64,000 nucleotides of DNA from Liolophura sinensis (Eukaryota; Mollusca; Polyplacophora; Chitonida; Chitonidae), in contig NC_088295.1 of NCBI RefSeq assembly GCF_032854445.1, positions 93,797,805 through 93,861,804 on the forward strand, read 5' to 3'. Below are positions 23,151 through 36,618 of this stretch, piece after piece; within the stretch, counting starts at the first letter, position 1; each line of letters opens with the position of its first letter. The translations under genes and the position numbers were made by a program. The notes under the pieces are model-generated. The model saw nothing but the letters and a program-made list of their open reading frames with translations, did not search any database and had not been told where the DNA came from.

Positions 23151-26100
23151 AATATAATAAATGCACATATATGATAACAATAGTGTACACATGATAACAA
23201 TAGTGTACACACGTATACATATATTATTAACAAGTGTACACATGAAGCAGCAACTGCACACATGCACAATGTACATGTGAAGCAGCAACTGCACACATGC
23301 ACAATGAGATTTATCATATTGCACATTTCCATGATTAAAATATCAGTATTATCTGGAAAAGAAATTCAAATATCACCTTTGTATATAAAATCAAATCTGT
23401 GACTATGAGATCGCGTGAGGAAATGTTCCAACATTCTACCATACAGATACCCCCATTATATGCACACAGTCTATCTGAACTGTCGCAATGCGTTATCATA
23501 CAATGTGTATTACTACAAAACTGCCGTGTAAATAGTGCAGGCTGTGATATGTCCCCGACTGCGCATGGGGCATGATGTGTTCGTGCCAGCTGAGCTGATG
23601 TCTGCAGAGTATTGATCTGTGAGAGATCTACAGCTGTAGGGCCTGTAGCTAGGGCTGGCCCAGGCGCCGCCATCATCATGCCATTGTTAGTGGCTCAGGG
23701 GAGAGAGACAGGCAGGGAGGCAGGGAGAGTGATGTGAGTGTAGGCCCATGTCCCTGCCGTGCAGGGGGTGAGTCATCAGCTCAGTCCTTGGTGTTACCAG
23801 TCACCAGCATGTCCTCATTTCACCTCACCTCCCTGGCTCATGGAAACCTGGGGTGCATTACCCAACCAGGTCCAATCAGAAAGTTCAAAGACTCTACCTC
23901 CTGTATACATGTACATGAATTGTAGACACTAACCCACACGGTACCATGAAGAATTGCCTTCAGCTAAGTGCAATGCTATAAATTCCATTATGTTTCATGC
24001 AAATGCAACACAAATGAATGTTTTACTGCAACATCTGGCCTCACGTTAAGCAATAAGTCACTGCAAAAGTGAAAAACAGGTGAGGCGGACATCATATACT
24101 CATCTCTCATTTAAACACTATGCCATCAAATAATTAAAGTATGGCCACAGAGGTTTAGGCGGGATTTAGGGAGGAGTGTGGACTAATCTTATCTCAGCTA
24201 ACACCAGCAATTAGACACATGAAGAATGCACTTTGTGATCAGCGAGAGTGTGTAAGCTGTCACACCTATCCACAATCAGACACACCCTGTACAGATACAG
24301 CCAGCTGGCAATCAAGCAGCCATTATGATGTTGACAACTTGTTCCAACATGCTGACTACATGGTTACAATGAATCATTCTACTGTCGCTGGTATAACTAC
24401 TGACAGACAAGATACATGCATAAGCTCCTGGTTCTATATCGTGGCACCACAAAGCTTGTGCAGTTCTGGTAACTACATGTATCATGAGGAGATCTTCCAG
24501 AGAATGGCGATAGGAACTGTCAAGCCCATAAATTTCTTTTGATTTGCAGGCAAAACTTAAAACTTTGACTTAAGCTATCTGTGGAATGAGAAGGGCCACA
24601 ATGAAATTGTATCAAAAACATATGGCATGACCAAGTTTGAACTGGCGAATCAAGCAAATCTCTAAGATCTCAATCATAGCCTTAGCTTACAATCGACATC
24701 CTATTGCACAAAGAGATTATAAGCTGCAATAGTTGTAACTTACAATCAGAAATTTAAACTGACTCGACCTCTGTAAATATTTACAATAACCCCAAATGAA
24801 TATAAGTACAAATACTAGTTATAGGTAGACTATTAATACTGTTCACCTCTTTTTGTAAGGATGTGGAATTTAACCGTCATGAAAATGAAGGCAAAAAAAA
24901 GTTTTTGACTGGTACATTTTCAATTTACACATGCCACCTTTATGTACGAGTCCTATATGGAATACTATCGTGATTGCAACTTCAAAAATTTATAATCACC
25001 AAACAATTTCTGTAAGCAAGCAGTGCATCTTATTTTTACAATAAATTGTAAACTCAATTGTAGGGTCTACAATGTACAATTATCTGAGGATACAAAATGC
25101 AAAATAGGGTAACCATCTCATCAAAGTCTGATCAGTTTCCAGATGAAGTTATATGTAGTGACAGCTTTATTTGTGTTCAGCAGGTGAAGGTTTGATCAGA
25201 GGCTCTGGTATCATAATGACAGCAGGACATCACGGTGTCTCTAGAATCAGCTGGACTTATTAAAGGCCTCTTGTCCACCATTAAACACCTGGAGCAATGA
25301 GCTTTCATCACTACTCCTTGACAACCATTGGAGGTATCAAAATTAGAACACATAATACCCGGTCACTTGATACCTGTACAGGAGGCAGTCTTATTTCACC
25401 CCACTCCATCCGCCTGGACCTTACCAGCAAGCAAATACAAATGTACCTATAGAGTTTATGTACCCTTGTTTAAATATATATATAACAATTCAGGTATAAG
25501 GGTGGTCCTGGCTCCCAGTGTATAAATCATTGACTCCAATCATATACAGGTAACAGGTTTATTCACTGGATGGCTATTTTATGGCCTACTCAAGCTAATT
25601 CTGATAACAAAGCACCTATACATGTAACTACAGAGAGACAATGTATTGGACACAGGCAGACACCATCAACATAATATGCTCATTCTGACTCACCAAAGCA
25701 TAAATCATCCTTATACATAGCATCTTTGAGGACCTATGGCATTGCTTGCGATCTAATCTCTTCTTTAATATATCCATTGAAATGTGACTGAAAAGTATGT
25801 CAAGCTGTTTGTCTGTTAAACAGTGTATGTTGTGTAACTGTTGACTACTGTTGACTATCGACAGGAATTCTCTGAGCTGATCTTAATATCACAAGTTTAA
25901 GTCTTCAATAACAATATTTTTCTTGACACTGTAGAAACTAGGACTTTTTGAGGTAACCTGACAAGAATTGCGACACTGGTGTGGGTAGTGACAGTACATT
26001 TCCAAGATGGACAGAAAGGACACAAAGCTGGCTCACTTGTCTGCAAATGTACATTACTGACCCAGAACACTTGGTTTACATCCACCTACAAAACTGCACC

Positions 26101-26892
26101 CACCCCCCCCCTCCCCCACACACCGGATCACATTGACATATCACAGAATTGTCACAAATTAGTACTGCAGCTATTCCACCCTTTCTCCGTTACAATCTAT
26201 CCATTAGTTTGCTAGCAGCATGTTTTTGGAAAGCTTTCCCTGATGCTCTGGGGAAAGCCTTAAAGTTAACCAACCAAAACAAAGTGCTTGCTCCCAGAGA
26301 CCATAAACCAAGTCTGCTTAATGTGTATAGCCTATCATACGTCATCTTATCCAAGAGTTGCATAACGTAAAGGTCAAAGCATGGAGGATAACAGACTGCA
26401 GAAGTCTGGGTGCAAACTCGCAGATGTACGCGCAACATGCCCCAGTATCTACACGGGGAACTCGATAACATTGCCCTTGTGGAGAGATCTGTTCCAATTA
26501 CATCTTACTCTGGCACTGAACTTCACATCCAGTGAACCATTCAGCACCCGTGATGTGCGTCATAGCAGAACTGCTTGATCTAATCCAATCCATGTGCCAT
26601 GTCTCAGGCAGGTGCTCGCAGAACAGATCATACGGTACTATTAAGACTTCTGCTCCCGCATCTCTGTATTAACATGGGACTTTTATCATCATGGTTACAT
26701 GTGCTACAGACGCAGTAGCTCTCGCAGTTATCGTCACGTACCAGAATCATTATTCATGCCAATATGTTCTTAACAGGCTCTGACAACACACTTACGTTTA
26801 TTTCTTCAGATTTCAGAGTCATTCAAAGAACACAGCACAGATACAACATCTGTTCTCACCAACTAGAGATTCAGAATTATATTGCCTCATCA
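23151..26892. other. Intron 1 stretch without recognised genes
   Basis: Mostly unique-looking sequence. Short tandem duplication at 23235-23306, a C-rich run at 26100-26121. Short open frames (107 codons at 24219, 114 at 23335 minus) have no recognisable similarity. Confidence 0.55.
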
Positions 26893-29362
26893 GCTACATA
26901 CACACACACACACACTAATCATCAGCTGCATACGCACACACTACTCATCAGCTGCATACACACACACTACTCATCAGCTGCATACAGACACACTACTCAT
27001 CAGCTGCATACAGACACACTACTCATCAGCTGCATACAGACACACTACTCATCAGCTGCATACGCACACACTACTCATCAGCTGCATACACACACACTAC
27101 TCATCAGCTGCATACAGACACACTACTCATCAGCTGCATACAGACACACTACTCATCAGCTGCATACCCACACACTACTCATCAGCTGCATACGCACACA
27201 CTACTCATCAGCTGCATACACACACTACTCATCAGCTGCATACACACACACACACTTCTCATCAGCTACATACACACACACACTACTCATCAGCTACATA
27301 GACACACACACTACTCATCAGCTGCATACACACACTTCTCATCAGCTGCATACACACACACTACTCAGACACACTACTCATCAACTACATACGCACAAAC
27401 TACTCATCAGGTGCATACACACACACACACACACACACACTACTCAACAGCTGCATACACACACACTACTCATCAGCTGCATACACACACACTACTCAAA
27501 CACACTACTCATCAGCTGCATACAGACACATTACTCATCAGCTACATACACACACACTACTTATCAGCTGCATACACACACACTACTTATCAGCTGCATA
27601 CACACACACTACTCATCAGGTGCATACACACCAAATACTCATCAGCTACATACACACACACTACTTATCAGCTGCATACACACACACTACTTACCAGCTG
27701 CATACACACACACTACTCATCAGGTGCATACACACCAAATACTCATCAGCTACATGCAGACACTACTCATCAGTTGCATACACACACACTACTCAGACAC
27801 ACTACTCATCAGCTGCATACACACACACTACTCAGACACACTACTCATCAGCTGCATACAGACACACTACTCATCAGCTGCATACAGACACACTACTCAT
27901 CAGCTGCATACGCACACACTACTCATCAGCTGCATACACACACACTACTCATCAGCTGCATACAGACACACTACTCATCAGCTGCATACAGACACACTAC
28001 TCATCAGCTGCATACGCACACACTACTCATCAGCTGCATACGCACACACTACTCATCAGCTGCATACACACACACTACTCATCAGCTGCATACACACACA
28101 CACACTTCTCATCAGCTACATACACACACACACTACTCATCAGCTACATAGACACACACACTACTCATCAGCTGCATACACACACTTCTCATCAGCTGCA
28201 TACACACACTTCTCATCAGCTGCATACACACACACTACTCAGACACACTACTCATCAACTACATACGCACAAACTACTCATCAGGTGCATACACACACAC
28301 ACACACACACACACTACTCAACAGCTGCATACACACACACTACTCATCAGCTGCATACACACACACTACTCAAACACACTACTCATCAGCTGCATACAGA
28401 CACATTACTCATCAGCTACATACACACACACTACTTATCAGCTGCATACACACACACTACTTATCAGCTGCATACACACACACTACTCATCAGGTGCATA
28501 CACACCAAATACTCATCAGCTACATACACACACACTACTTATCAGCTGCATACACACACACTACTTACCAGCTGCATACACACACACTACTCATCAGGTG
28601 CATACACACCAAATACTCATCAGCTACATGCAGACACTACTCATCAGCTGCATACACACACACTACTCAGACACACTACTCATCAGCTGCAAACACACAC
28701 ACTACTCATCAGCTGCATACACACACACACACTACTCATCAGCTACATACACACACACTACTCATCAGCTGCATACACACACACTACTCATCAGCTACAT
28801 ACGCACACACACACTTCTCATCAGCTACATACACACACACACTACTCATCAGCTACATACACACACACTACTCATCAGCTGCATACACACACACTACTCA
28901 GACACACTACTCATCAGCTGCATACACACACTACTCATCAGCTGCATACAGACACACTACTCATCAGCTGCATGCAGACACACTACTCATCAGCTGCATA
29001 CACACACTACTCATCAGCTACATACACACACACTACTCATCAGCTGCATACACACACACTACTCATCAGCTGCATACACACACACTACTCAGACACACTA
29101 CTCATCAGCTGCAAACACACACACTACTCATCAGCTGCATATGCACACACTACTCATCAGCTGCATACACACACACTACTCATCAGCTGCATACACACAC
29201 TACTCATCAGCTACATACACACACACTACTCATCAGCTACATACACACACACACTACTCATCAGCTACATACACACACACTACTCATCAGCTGCATACAC
29301 ACACACTACTCATCAGCTACATACACACACTACTCATCAGCTGCATACACACACACACTTAC
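26893..29362. repeat. 26-bp minisatellite, about 95 copies, in intron 1
   Basis: The unit is ACTACTCATCAGCTGCATAC followed by (A/G)CACACAC, of variable CA length. Internal landmarks recur 874 bases apart (for example TCAACTACAT at 27381 and 28255, and a CATGCAGACACTACTC phrase near 27750 and 28624), showing a large internal duplication. The unit is stop-free in all plus frames, which creates an 875-codon frame that I do not regard as a gene. Confidence 0.96.
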
Positions 29363-31204
29363 ACCAACATCCCATTAGCTTTCAGAAATGACTTGAGATG
29401 AATATTTCATCATTCAAAACCACATACACATACATCGGGAAAAAACCTGGACAGATGTCATACTGACGGCATTCCTGAGACATTCCTGAGACAAAAAGAT
29501 GACAATTTACATCAAATACACCTTGTTAATGAAGCTCTGAGGAATTCTACCTCACAAGACCAGCCAGAATCCATGTTGTTTACCTTTTCTGTACATTCCA
29601 AGGGCCACATCTCTCTGCTTAACAAATTAGCATGATAATGAGACCACAGAAACACTTCAAAGACAACAACAAATAATAACACTGTTGGGTAAATACCACT
29701 CATCCGCTACCAAAGACGAAACATCAACACATTATTTGGGCTTATTAGTAGGCCAGACAACCTGGACAAAAATGTTCTCCCCTACAACCATTTCTTCTCT
29801 GTAAATCCACATTTATCCTCCATTAGCTACACTGACAACATGAGATTTTCTATGCAAAGACACAGAGCACTGGTTATGTGTGAATTTATTTTGTGCATCA
29901 GGATTGTTACTACCCAAGGGCATCCTGTGCACATGCCTGACACTGTGTCAATCAGGCCACCTCAAAGACCATGAATCACATATTTGTTATTACATGGATA
30001 ATTTAAAACAATCACACCTCGGCCATGTACACCATATGCATTTAAAGTAGTCCACCTGTTAAGACAGTTTGAGGTGATCGAAGTAGAAGGTTTCATTTTC
30101 AGGGACAATTGCTGGTGATCATAAAATGTAAATGAGCAGGTGTGCAGTCACTGTCAGTTTAACGCCTTTTCTTGTTGCCATGCATACCATGTAGTTTAGT
30201 GTGGATCTCTTATAGAAAGTGTTTCTAGAACTATTGAGATGTGGTGGATTCACTACCACACCTGTGCTCACACCCTGATTATCTGTGTCTAACTGGACAT
30301 ACATGCAAATGCCTCGACCTCCCAAAACAATTCATGTTCTGCAAGGACGAAGACAAAAACTTTCCTTACCACAGAATGCCATATTTCACACTGATCTTTA
30401 TTGTTAGCCCTCTATAAAGGTAAATAGCAATCCAGAGACATTGCAGGCTGATGACCAGACTAAGTATGCTTCTGCTGGAGTAGAGTCTAACCTTAACCTG
30501 AGGTATCAGCCCATGCATATGTACCAGCCAGCAATAAAAGCCAGGTATGTTTTGTGTTAGCTCCCAACAGTTGAGGGCATCTTCTACCCTGTGAAACACA
30601 AAGCGACAAAGTGATAGAGGGTAATTGAGGGGTATGCACTAAGTAGGTCTGAGGGTTTGAAGTCATTATCATCTGGAAAGATTCAATTTCAAACAGCCCC
30701 CCACCCCCTCCTTATTCCATCCCCTCCAGCATGAAGCTGGTCTGCACTATTAGATTGTCATATCCTGAGGCCATGTGGTTCACAGCACAAAGCTGACCCT
30801 TCCAGCCAGTCTTCCAGCCAAACCATCACTGTCAGGGGTGAAAACATCAAGAACAAATGTCAGGTATGCACCCACCAACATACCATTAGCAGGTCCCCCC
30901 CCCCCCACCCCCCCACCCCGTACACAGTCAACAAGAGCCATGCAGTTCAGTTCTGTGTATATGTGGCCACACCAATACCCTTAGGGTCCACCAATCCAGT
31001 CAATACCTAAGTATGGCCAGCAACAGATATGTCACCTGTTTTCTTCATTGCAAAATTAGTTTCATCACAGGAAGAGTAAACAACTATGTTACAGTCACAC
31101 TACATCACCTTATCCAGGAATCCATGGATACCATCCTATCAGGCAAGCAGAGTAACTGGCCAAATCACCAACATATCTTTGTGAACGGAAGTTTACCTCG
31201 TTAG
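29363..31204. other. Intron 1 stretch without recognised genes
   Basis: No gene or array recognised. It holds a strong poly-C tract at about 30894-30920 (runs of 8 or more C separated by A). Confidence 0.55.
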
Positions 31205-31610
31205 CAATTAGCATTTGATGGTTGGTTCTCTGTCACCCCTAAGATCTCAATCCTTAATATATAGCACCTTATGGTTGATTCTCTGTTGCTTCTAACATCT
31301 CAATCCTAAATAAATAGCACCTGATGGTTGGTTTTCTGTGACTTCTTAGGTCTCAATCCTAAATAAATAGCACCTGACGGCTGGTTCTCTGGCATTTCCA
31401 TTTATTTAGTTATTTATTTATTTATGTATTTGATTGATGTTTTACATCGCACTCAAGAATATTTCACTTATATGATGGCAGCCAGCAATATGGTGGAGGG
31501 AAACCCACAACCATCTGCATGTTAAATAAATAGCACCTGACAGCTGGTTCTCTGGCACTTCTAAGGTCACAATCTTAAATACATAGCACCTGAACACACC
31601 AGGGCAGATG
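31205..31610. repeat. 53-bp tandem repeat, about 5-6 copies, interrupted by a SINE
   Basis: Units with AAATAAATAGCACCTGATGG and TTGGTTCTCTG recur at 53-base spacing (TAGCAC at 31262, 31315, 31368). A SINE interrupts the array after 31400 and the unit resumes at about 31525. Confidence 0.88.
31405..31522 (-). mobile_element. SINE, truncated copy inside the 53-bp array
   Basis: The tail TTTATGTATTTGATTGATGT and middle CACTTATATGATGGCAGCCA reach only to AACCATCTGCATGTT; the tRNA-like head is missing. It lies in minus orientation within the tandem array. Confidence 0.85.
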
Positions 31611-32937
31611 TTTCACTATGGATTAGATTACTAAAATACATCATTATTTATTCAATTTCTTTTTAAACACAAGTAGGTTTTGGAGTAACACACCTGAAAA
31701 AGTACCACATGATTCTCTTCAGGACTGAATAGTTACTGATTAATGCCTCTTTGGCAATACTGTAATTATATTGTGGCCTTCCTCATGAGAAAGTGCCATA
31801 GCTGATTAAGGGGAGGTTCAAATTTCATTAGTCACAAGCAGGTAGCTGGATTTGTAGCATTCTCAAGCTCAAGGACACCAGCAATGTAAAACAAGAGATA
31901 TATGCAATGTCACAAGGGTATGTGACAAAAGTCACAAAAGCCTAAGCACAAAGGCAAACATAATCCTCAAAAGTTTCAGTATGAACAGATTTAGTTTTTA
32001 TAATAAAAAATACATTCCGTGTGTGTGGAGAAATTTTTCACATACTGCAACAGTAAGTTGAACATCAGTCATAAAAGGGAAGAGCTATGACAAGGACACA
32101 AGCCACGAGTCATCATAACGCATTGTGAGAAACACTGTCACCAGATTAATAATATATTTCAGGTGAATACATTCCCATTGTTACTGATAGTTTATAGTCA
32201 AACATCAGCTGAATCACCAGCTGATTCACCAGCTGCAGTGGGCTGGGTAGGGTTTGGGTTGGTTTGTTATGGCTCACTTACAGGATAACAGAGACAACAT
32301 AGGTCACAAACATACATAACAGTATAACACTGTTACCAAGAGTGATGACCGGTACAGCAATATGCTGAGCCCCCTGTTTAGGGGGGAGCTAGGGACACCT
32401 GTTAACACTGTCACCAAGGGTGATGAGGGGTAGGGAATTACCATGAGCCCCCCCCCCCCCCAGAGTTTAGGGGGGAGCTAGCGACACCTGTTAACATTGC
32501 TGGTTTAAAGAATGACATGAAGAAAGTCATGACTTGGTTCTGCTTGTTGTTAGATTCTCTTTTTATATATGCAGGAGCACAGTAGAACACGGGTAGATGG
32601 TACATCATGATCTAATTGATTCTGGAATCATCACAGGAGACTTCTCTCCCCCTGGTGAGACTGTGTGGTGAGTTTTTCTAGGTGGCTTATACACAGTATT
32701 TGGTTAGTGGCATGACAGTTGTGGACAAGTTTAGACAGGAGATCATACATATTCCACTGAGAGGAAGGAAAGCCACCCAGTGGGGAATCATGCCACTGGA
32801 CATAGGCCATCTAAAAGATATAAGCGAGGGGATTAAAGTATTAAGATTTATAAAGTTTACAGTTCTTAGATTTTGCATCTATTTACAGGATGGGGCTAGG
32901 TTCAACTTATCATTGACAACGCTAACACAATAACATG
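31611..32937. other. Intron 1 stretch without recognised genes
   Basis: A local imperfect duplication of about 80 bases near 32325-32490 (phrases GTTTAGGGGGGAGCTAG and GACACCTGTTAACA each occur twice) includes a poly-C run at about 32449-32461. No gene is seen. Confidence 0.55.
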
Positions 32938-33270
32938 TCCATACACCTCCCCACACCTTCAGTGTCTGACACCTATCAACAACATGTCCATACAACCCCC
33001 CACACCTTCAGTGTCTGACACCTATCAACAACACGTCCATACAACCCCCCACGCCTTCAGTGTCTGACACCTATCAACGACACGTCCATACAACCCCCCA
33101 CACCTTCAGTGTCTGACACCTATCAACAACACGTCCATACAACCCCCCACGCCTTCAGTGTCTGACACCTATCAACAACATGTCCATACAACTCCCCATG
33201 CCTTCAGTGTCTGACACCTATCAACAACACGTCCATACAACCCGCCACACCCTCAGTGTCTGATACCTAT
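32938..33270. repeat. 49-bp tandem repeat, about 7 copies, in intron 1
   Basis: The unit is CCATACAACCCCCCACACCT followed by TCAGTGTCTGACACCTATCA and ACAACACGT. The copies are highly similar. Confidence 0.93.
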
Positions 33271-33825
33271 GCAATGCAGAGGTCATAAATACTCTTTGAC
33301 ATTCCTACCACAAACACATCAGGTTCAGTTCAGGTACACCTCAAACATGCACTGGTATTACATGAGCAAATCTCCTTCCGCTATAACTAGTGTTCCCACA
33401 GGTCCCCAGGTGGTGCCAACAAGTAGTTCCTACTTTGTTGTGGAGCCCCAATTTTAAAATAGAACTAATCCAGCATCCTTTGTCTGGCCTGTATGAATAC
33501 GTGTATGTCATACATTCCTCTTTGTTTCTGCTGGACTACTTCAGGGGTCAACCTGTAAGGTCACTCGATCATGAGCCACTGTGTCGTTATTGTCAAATTA
33601 CTGGGCTCCAGGTTGGGACTACTTCATGAAAATGACATTAGTTTTCCATCACTGATACATCATTTACTTCTGCTCCACTTGCAACTCTAATGGTACTTTG
33701 TGAATATTTTATCACCAACTTCTGTCCCAGTTTTGTGGAGAATATTCATGTACCAATGGGTGAAATTGCATGCCAGAGGTACCTTAGTTCTGGTAATAAA
33801 GAGCTCTCCTGAGACCGAGATTGGT
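33271..33825. other. Intron 1 stretch without recognised features
   Basis: Between the 49-bp and 21-bp arrays; no gene, repeat or mobile element recognised. Confidence 0.5.
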
Positions 33826-34182
33826 GGAGCCCATATACCAGCCTGTGGAGCCCATATACCAGCCTGTGGAGCCCATATACCAGCCTGTGGAGCCCATATA
33901 CCAGCCTGTGGAGCCCATATACCAGCCTGTGGAGCCCACATTCCAGCCTGTGGAGCCCATATACCAGCCTGTGGAGCCCATACACCAGCCTGTGGAGCCC
34001 ATACACCAGCCTGTGGAGCCCATACTCCAGCCTGTGGAGCCCATATTCCAGCCTGTGGAGCCCATATACCAGCCTGTGGAGCCCATACACCAGCCTGTGG
34101 AGCCCATATTCCAGCCTGTGGAGCCCATATACCAGCCTGTGGAGCCCATATACCAGCCTGTGGAGCCCATATACCAGCCTGT
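33826..34182. repeat. 21-bp minisatellite, 17 copies, in intron 1
   Basis: The unit is GGAGCCCATA then TACCAGCCTGT (21 bases), exactly 16 periods between first and last copies. Because 21 is a multiple of three, the plus strand reads as heptapeptide repeats in each frame. Confidence 0.95.
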
Positions 34183-34375
34183 GAAAAGCTCCTAAGTTAT
34201 TACGCGTGCTGGCACATTAGGCACTATGCCACAGAGATCCCCCCCCCCCCCCAAAAAGAGGCTTCTGGGTAATTGCACGTGCTGGCGCACTTACCACTAG
34301 GCCACAGAGATCCCCCAAAAAGAGGCTCATGAGTTATTGTGTGTGCTGGTGCACTTACCACTAAGGCCATGAAGG
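34183..34375. repeat. ~80-bp repeat derived from the SINE tRNA-like head, about 2-3 copies
   Basis: Blocks such as GAGGCTTCTGGGTAATTGCA, GTGCTGGCGCACTTACCACT and GGCCACAGAGATCCCC match the order of the SINE head (GAGGCTCCTGGGTCATTACG ... GAGCCACGGAGGCCCC in minus orientation). The unit is repeated, with a poly-C run at 34231-34243. Confidence 0.6.
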
Positions 34376-34572
34376 ACCACCAAAGAGAGGGCCATGAAGG
34401 ACCCCCAAAGAGAGGGCCATAAAAGACCACCAAAGAGAGGGCCACGAAGGACCCCCAAAGACAGGGCCATGAAGGACCCCCAAAGAGAGGGCCATAAAAG
34501 ACCACCAAAGAGAGGGCCATGAAGGACACCCAAAGAGAGGGCCATGAAAGACCCCCAAAGAGAGGGCCATGA
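34366..34572. repeat. 25-bp minisatellite, about 8 copies, in intron 1
   Basis: The unit is AAAGAGAGGGCCATGAAGGA plus CCCCC or CCACC (25 bases). It directly follows the SINE-head repeat and shares the GGCCATGAAGGACC junction. Confidence 0.92.
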
Positions 34573-36052
34573 ATTATTGTACATGCTGGAATGATAACCT
34601 CAACTGCTAAGCCATGGTCATCCTTCAAAGGTCTTACACAAGAGGCATTACAGCTTTTATTTTCATGTACCAGTACACACAAAGTTGTTCTTCACCATCA
34701 TACATGCAGTGTCTGAGTCGGAGATCAAGTAGCATTGTGGAGGCGAAAAAAGGGGAAGCATACATGCCCATGTACATGTAGTATATATATAAAATGCAGT
34801 ATTTCAGCATTTCTCACAGCATGCCTGCCACTCCAGGGTACAAAACATAATGGGTATGGTGGGTTGATGGTGGAAAGGGTGGGTTAATGGGGACATCACT
34901 GTTCTCATATCATCAATCTATGTAATTTCACTTTGTCCTTGATCAGAGGGCTCCATTTGCTAAGGATCTGATATGCTGCCAACAACACAATTACCTCAAG
35001 AATTAATGAATATTACCATGAATGTACAGAAGTCATGCTACAAGCATGTACAAACACATTATATATACAGCCAGTTTGCTCATCTTCTACCTGCTGAGAA
35101 ACAACCATATTGTCCACAAGCACTCAAGAATGGGGAAAAGTCTCCCATCATATTTCACTTCTAAACTGCCACCTGTACATCTTCCTAACAACCAGAACCT
35201 TCATTCTCTTTTGCATATTTCAGGTTACAAGCCTTACCTGTAATTACCTGGATTATCAGAATTGCATGGTGTTTTGCTGAAAGGATAGAGTATTGTACAG
35301 ACTGTTTGTGGCGTTTATCAATACAAAGTCTATGATTACAGCCATGAATGTGGCTGATGGTGCTTTGGGAAGTTAAGTAGCCAGTGACCCTTCTTGGGTA
35401 TAAAGTGCCAGGTTTACAGTCAGACTGAGGTCTCCACAGGGGCAGGCCAGGAACTGTGGCAAGGACAATGCCAATTCTGTCCCCCACTCCCTTCCTGTCC
35501 CCCGTCCCATCAGCCTCAACATTACTTGGCAGTACTGGGAAGGCTGGATTAAGAACTGAAGATCTGTGTGCGTTATACACCCAGGCATGGCTCTTCTATT
35601 GATTTCCTCAAGTAGTAATGAATAATAGATGTGCCACAGCAGTTAATGCCAACAGACACATTACCTAATACTCCTGGAGAGAAACTAACATATCTGCAGT
35701 TGGCTGGCCCTCTGTCACAATTGTACAACCATCCAGGCTAATATGATTGCCTTGGTTTCACTTTGCCGCATTCATTCTGCAAATTGTTTGTAAGGAAATA
35801 GCTGACCGTGACCTTTAGGCAGAAACAACGACAGTTCAACTGATCGATAACTTGATCAAACAGGGTAATAATGGCAGAGTTACATTCAGCAAAGACAACA
35901 ATCCTGGCAGCCTATATAGAAGTGTGCAGGCAAGCTCTGACATGCCTAGAAAATGGCGCATTGCTCTGATTGGCTTCATCTCCTAAATCTACAACATGAC
36001 ATTTTTATAATACACAATGACTTTTTCTCTGTTGAACTCATATAACTAGTGT
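34573..36052. other. Intron 1 stretch without recognised features
   Basis: No gene, array or mobile element recognised. An open frame of 131 codons on the minus strand (35185-35580) has no recognisable domain. Confidence 0.5.
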
Positions 36053-36618
36053 ACATCTTCCAGCACTTGTCTACCCATTTCCCACAGTACTTCATACAAC
36101 TAATATACATCTTCCAGCACTTGTCTACCCACTTCCCACAGTACTTCATACAACTAATGTACATCTTCCAGCACTTGTCTACCCATTTCCCACAGTACTT
36201 CATACAACTAATATACATCTTCCAGCACTTGTCTACCCACTTCCCACAGTACTTCACACTTAGTGTACATCTTCCAGCACTTGTCTACCCACTTCCCACA
36301 GTACTTCACACAACTAGTGTACATCTTCCAGCACTTGTCTACCCATTTCCCACAGTACTTCACACAACTAGTGTACATCTTCCAGCACTTGTCTACCCAT
36401 TTCCCACAGTACTTCATACAACTAATATACATCTTCCAGCACTTGTCTACCCACTTCCCACAGTACTTCACACAACTAGTGTACATCTTCCAGCACTTGT
36501 CTACCCACTTCCCACAGTACTTCATACAACTAATGTACATCTTCCAGCACTTGTCTACCCATTTCCCACAGTACTTCACACAACTAGTGTACATCTTCCA
36601 GCACTTGTCTACCCATTT
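36053..36618. repeat. 54-bp tandem repeat, 11 copies, in intron 1
   Basis: The unit is ACATCTTCCAGCACTTGTCT, ACCCACTTCCCACAGTACTT, CATACAACTAATAT. One unit near 36258 is 2 bases shorter. Being a multiple of three, it reads as an 18-residue Cys/Trp/Lys repeat on the minus strand; not supported as coding. Confidence 0.95.

Noticed and set aside
26764-29391. An 875-codon open frame on the plus strand, the longest in the window
   Set aside because: It consists almost wholly of the 26-bp repeat, which lacks stops in all three plus frames; the peptide is low-complexity His/Thr/Ser/Tyr with no domain, and the array lies antisense in intron 1.
33700-34272. A heptapeptide-repeat frame (GAHIPAC type)
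   Set aside because: Direct product of a 21-bp repeat that is open on both strands in several frames.
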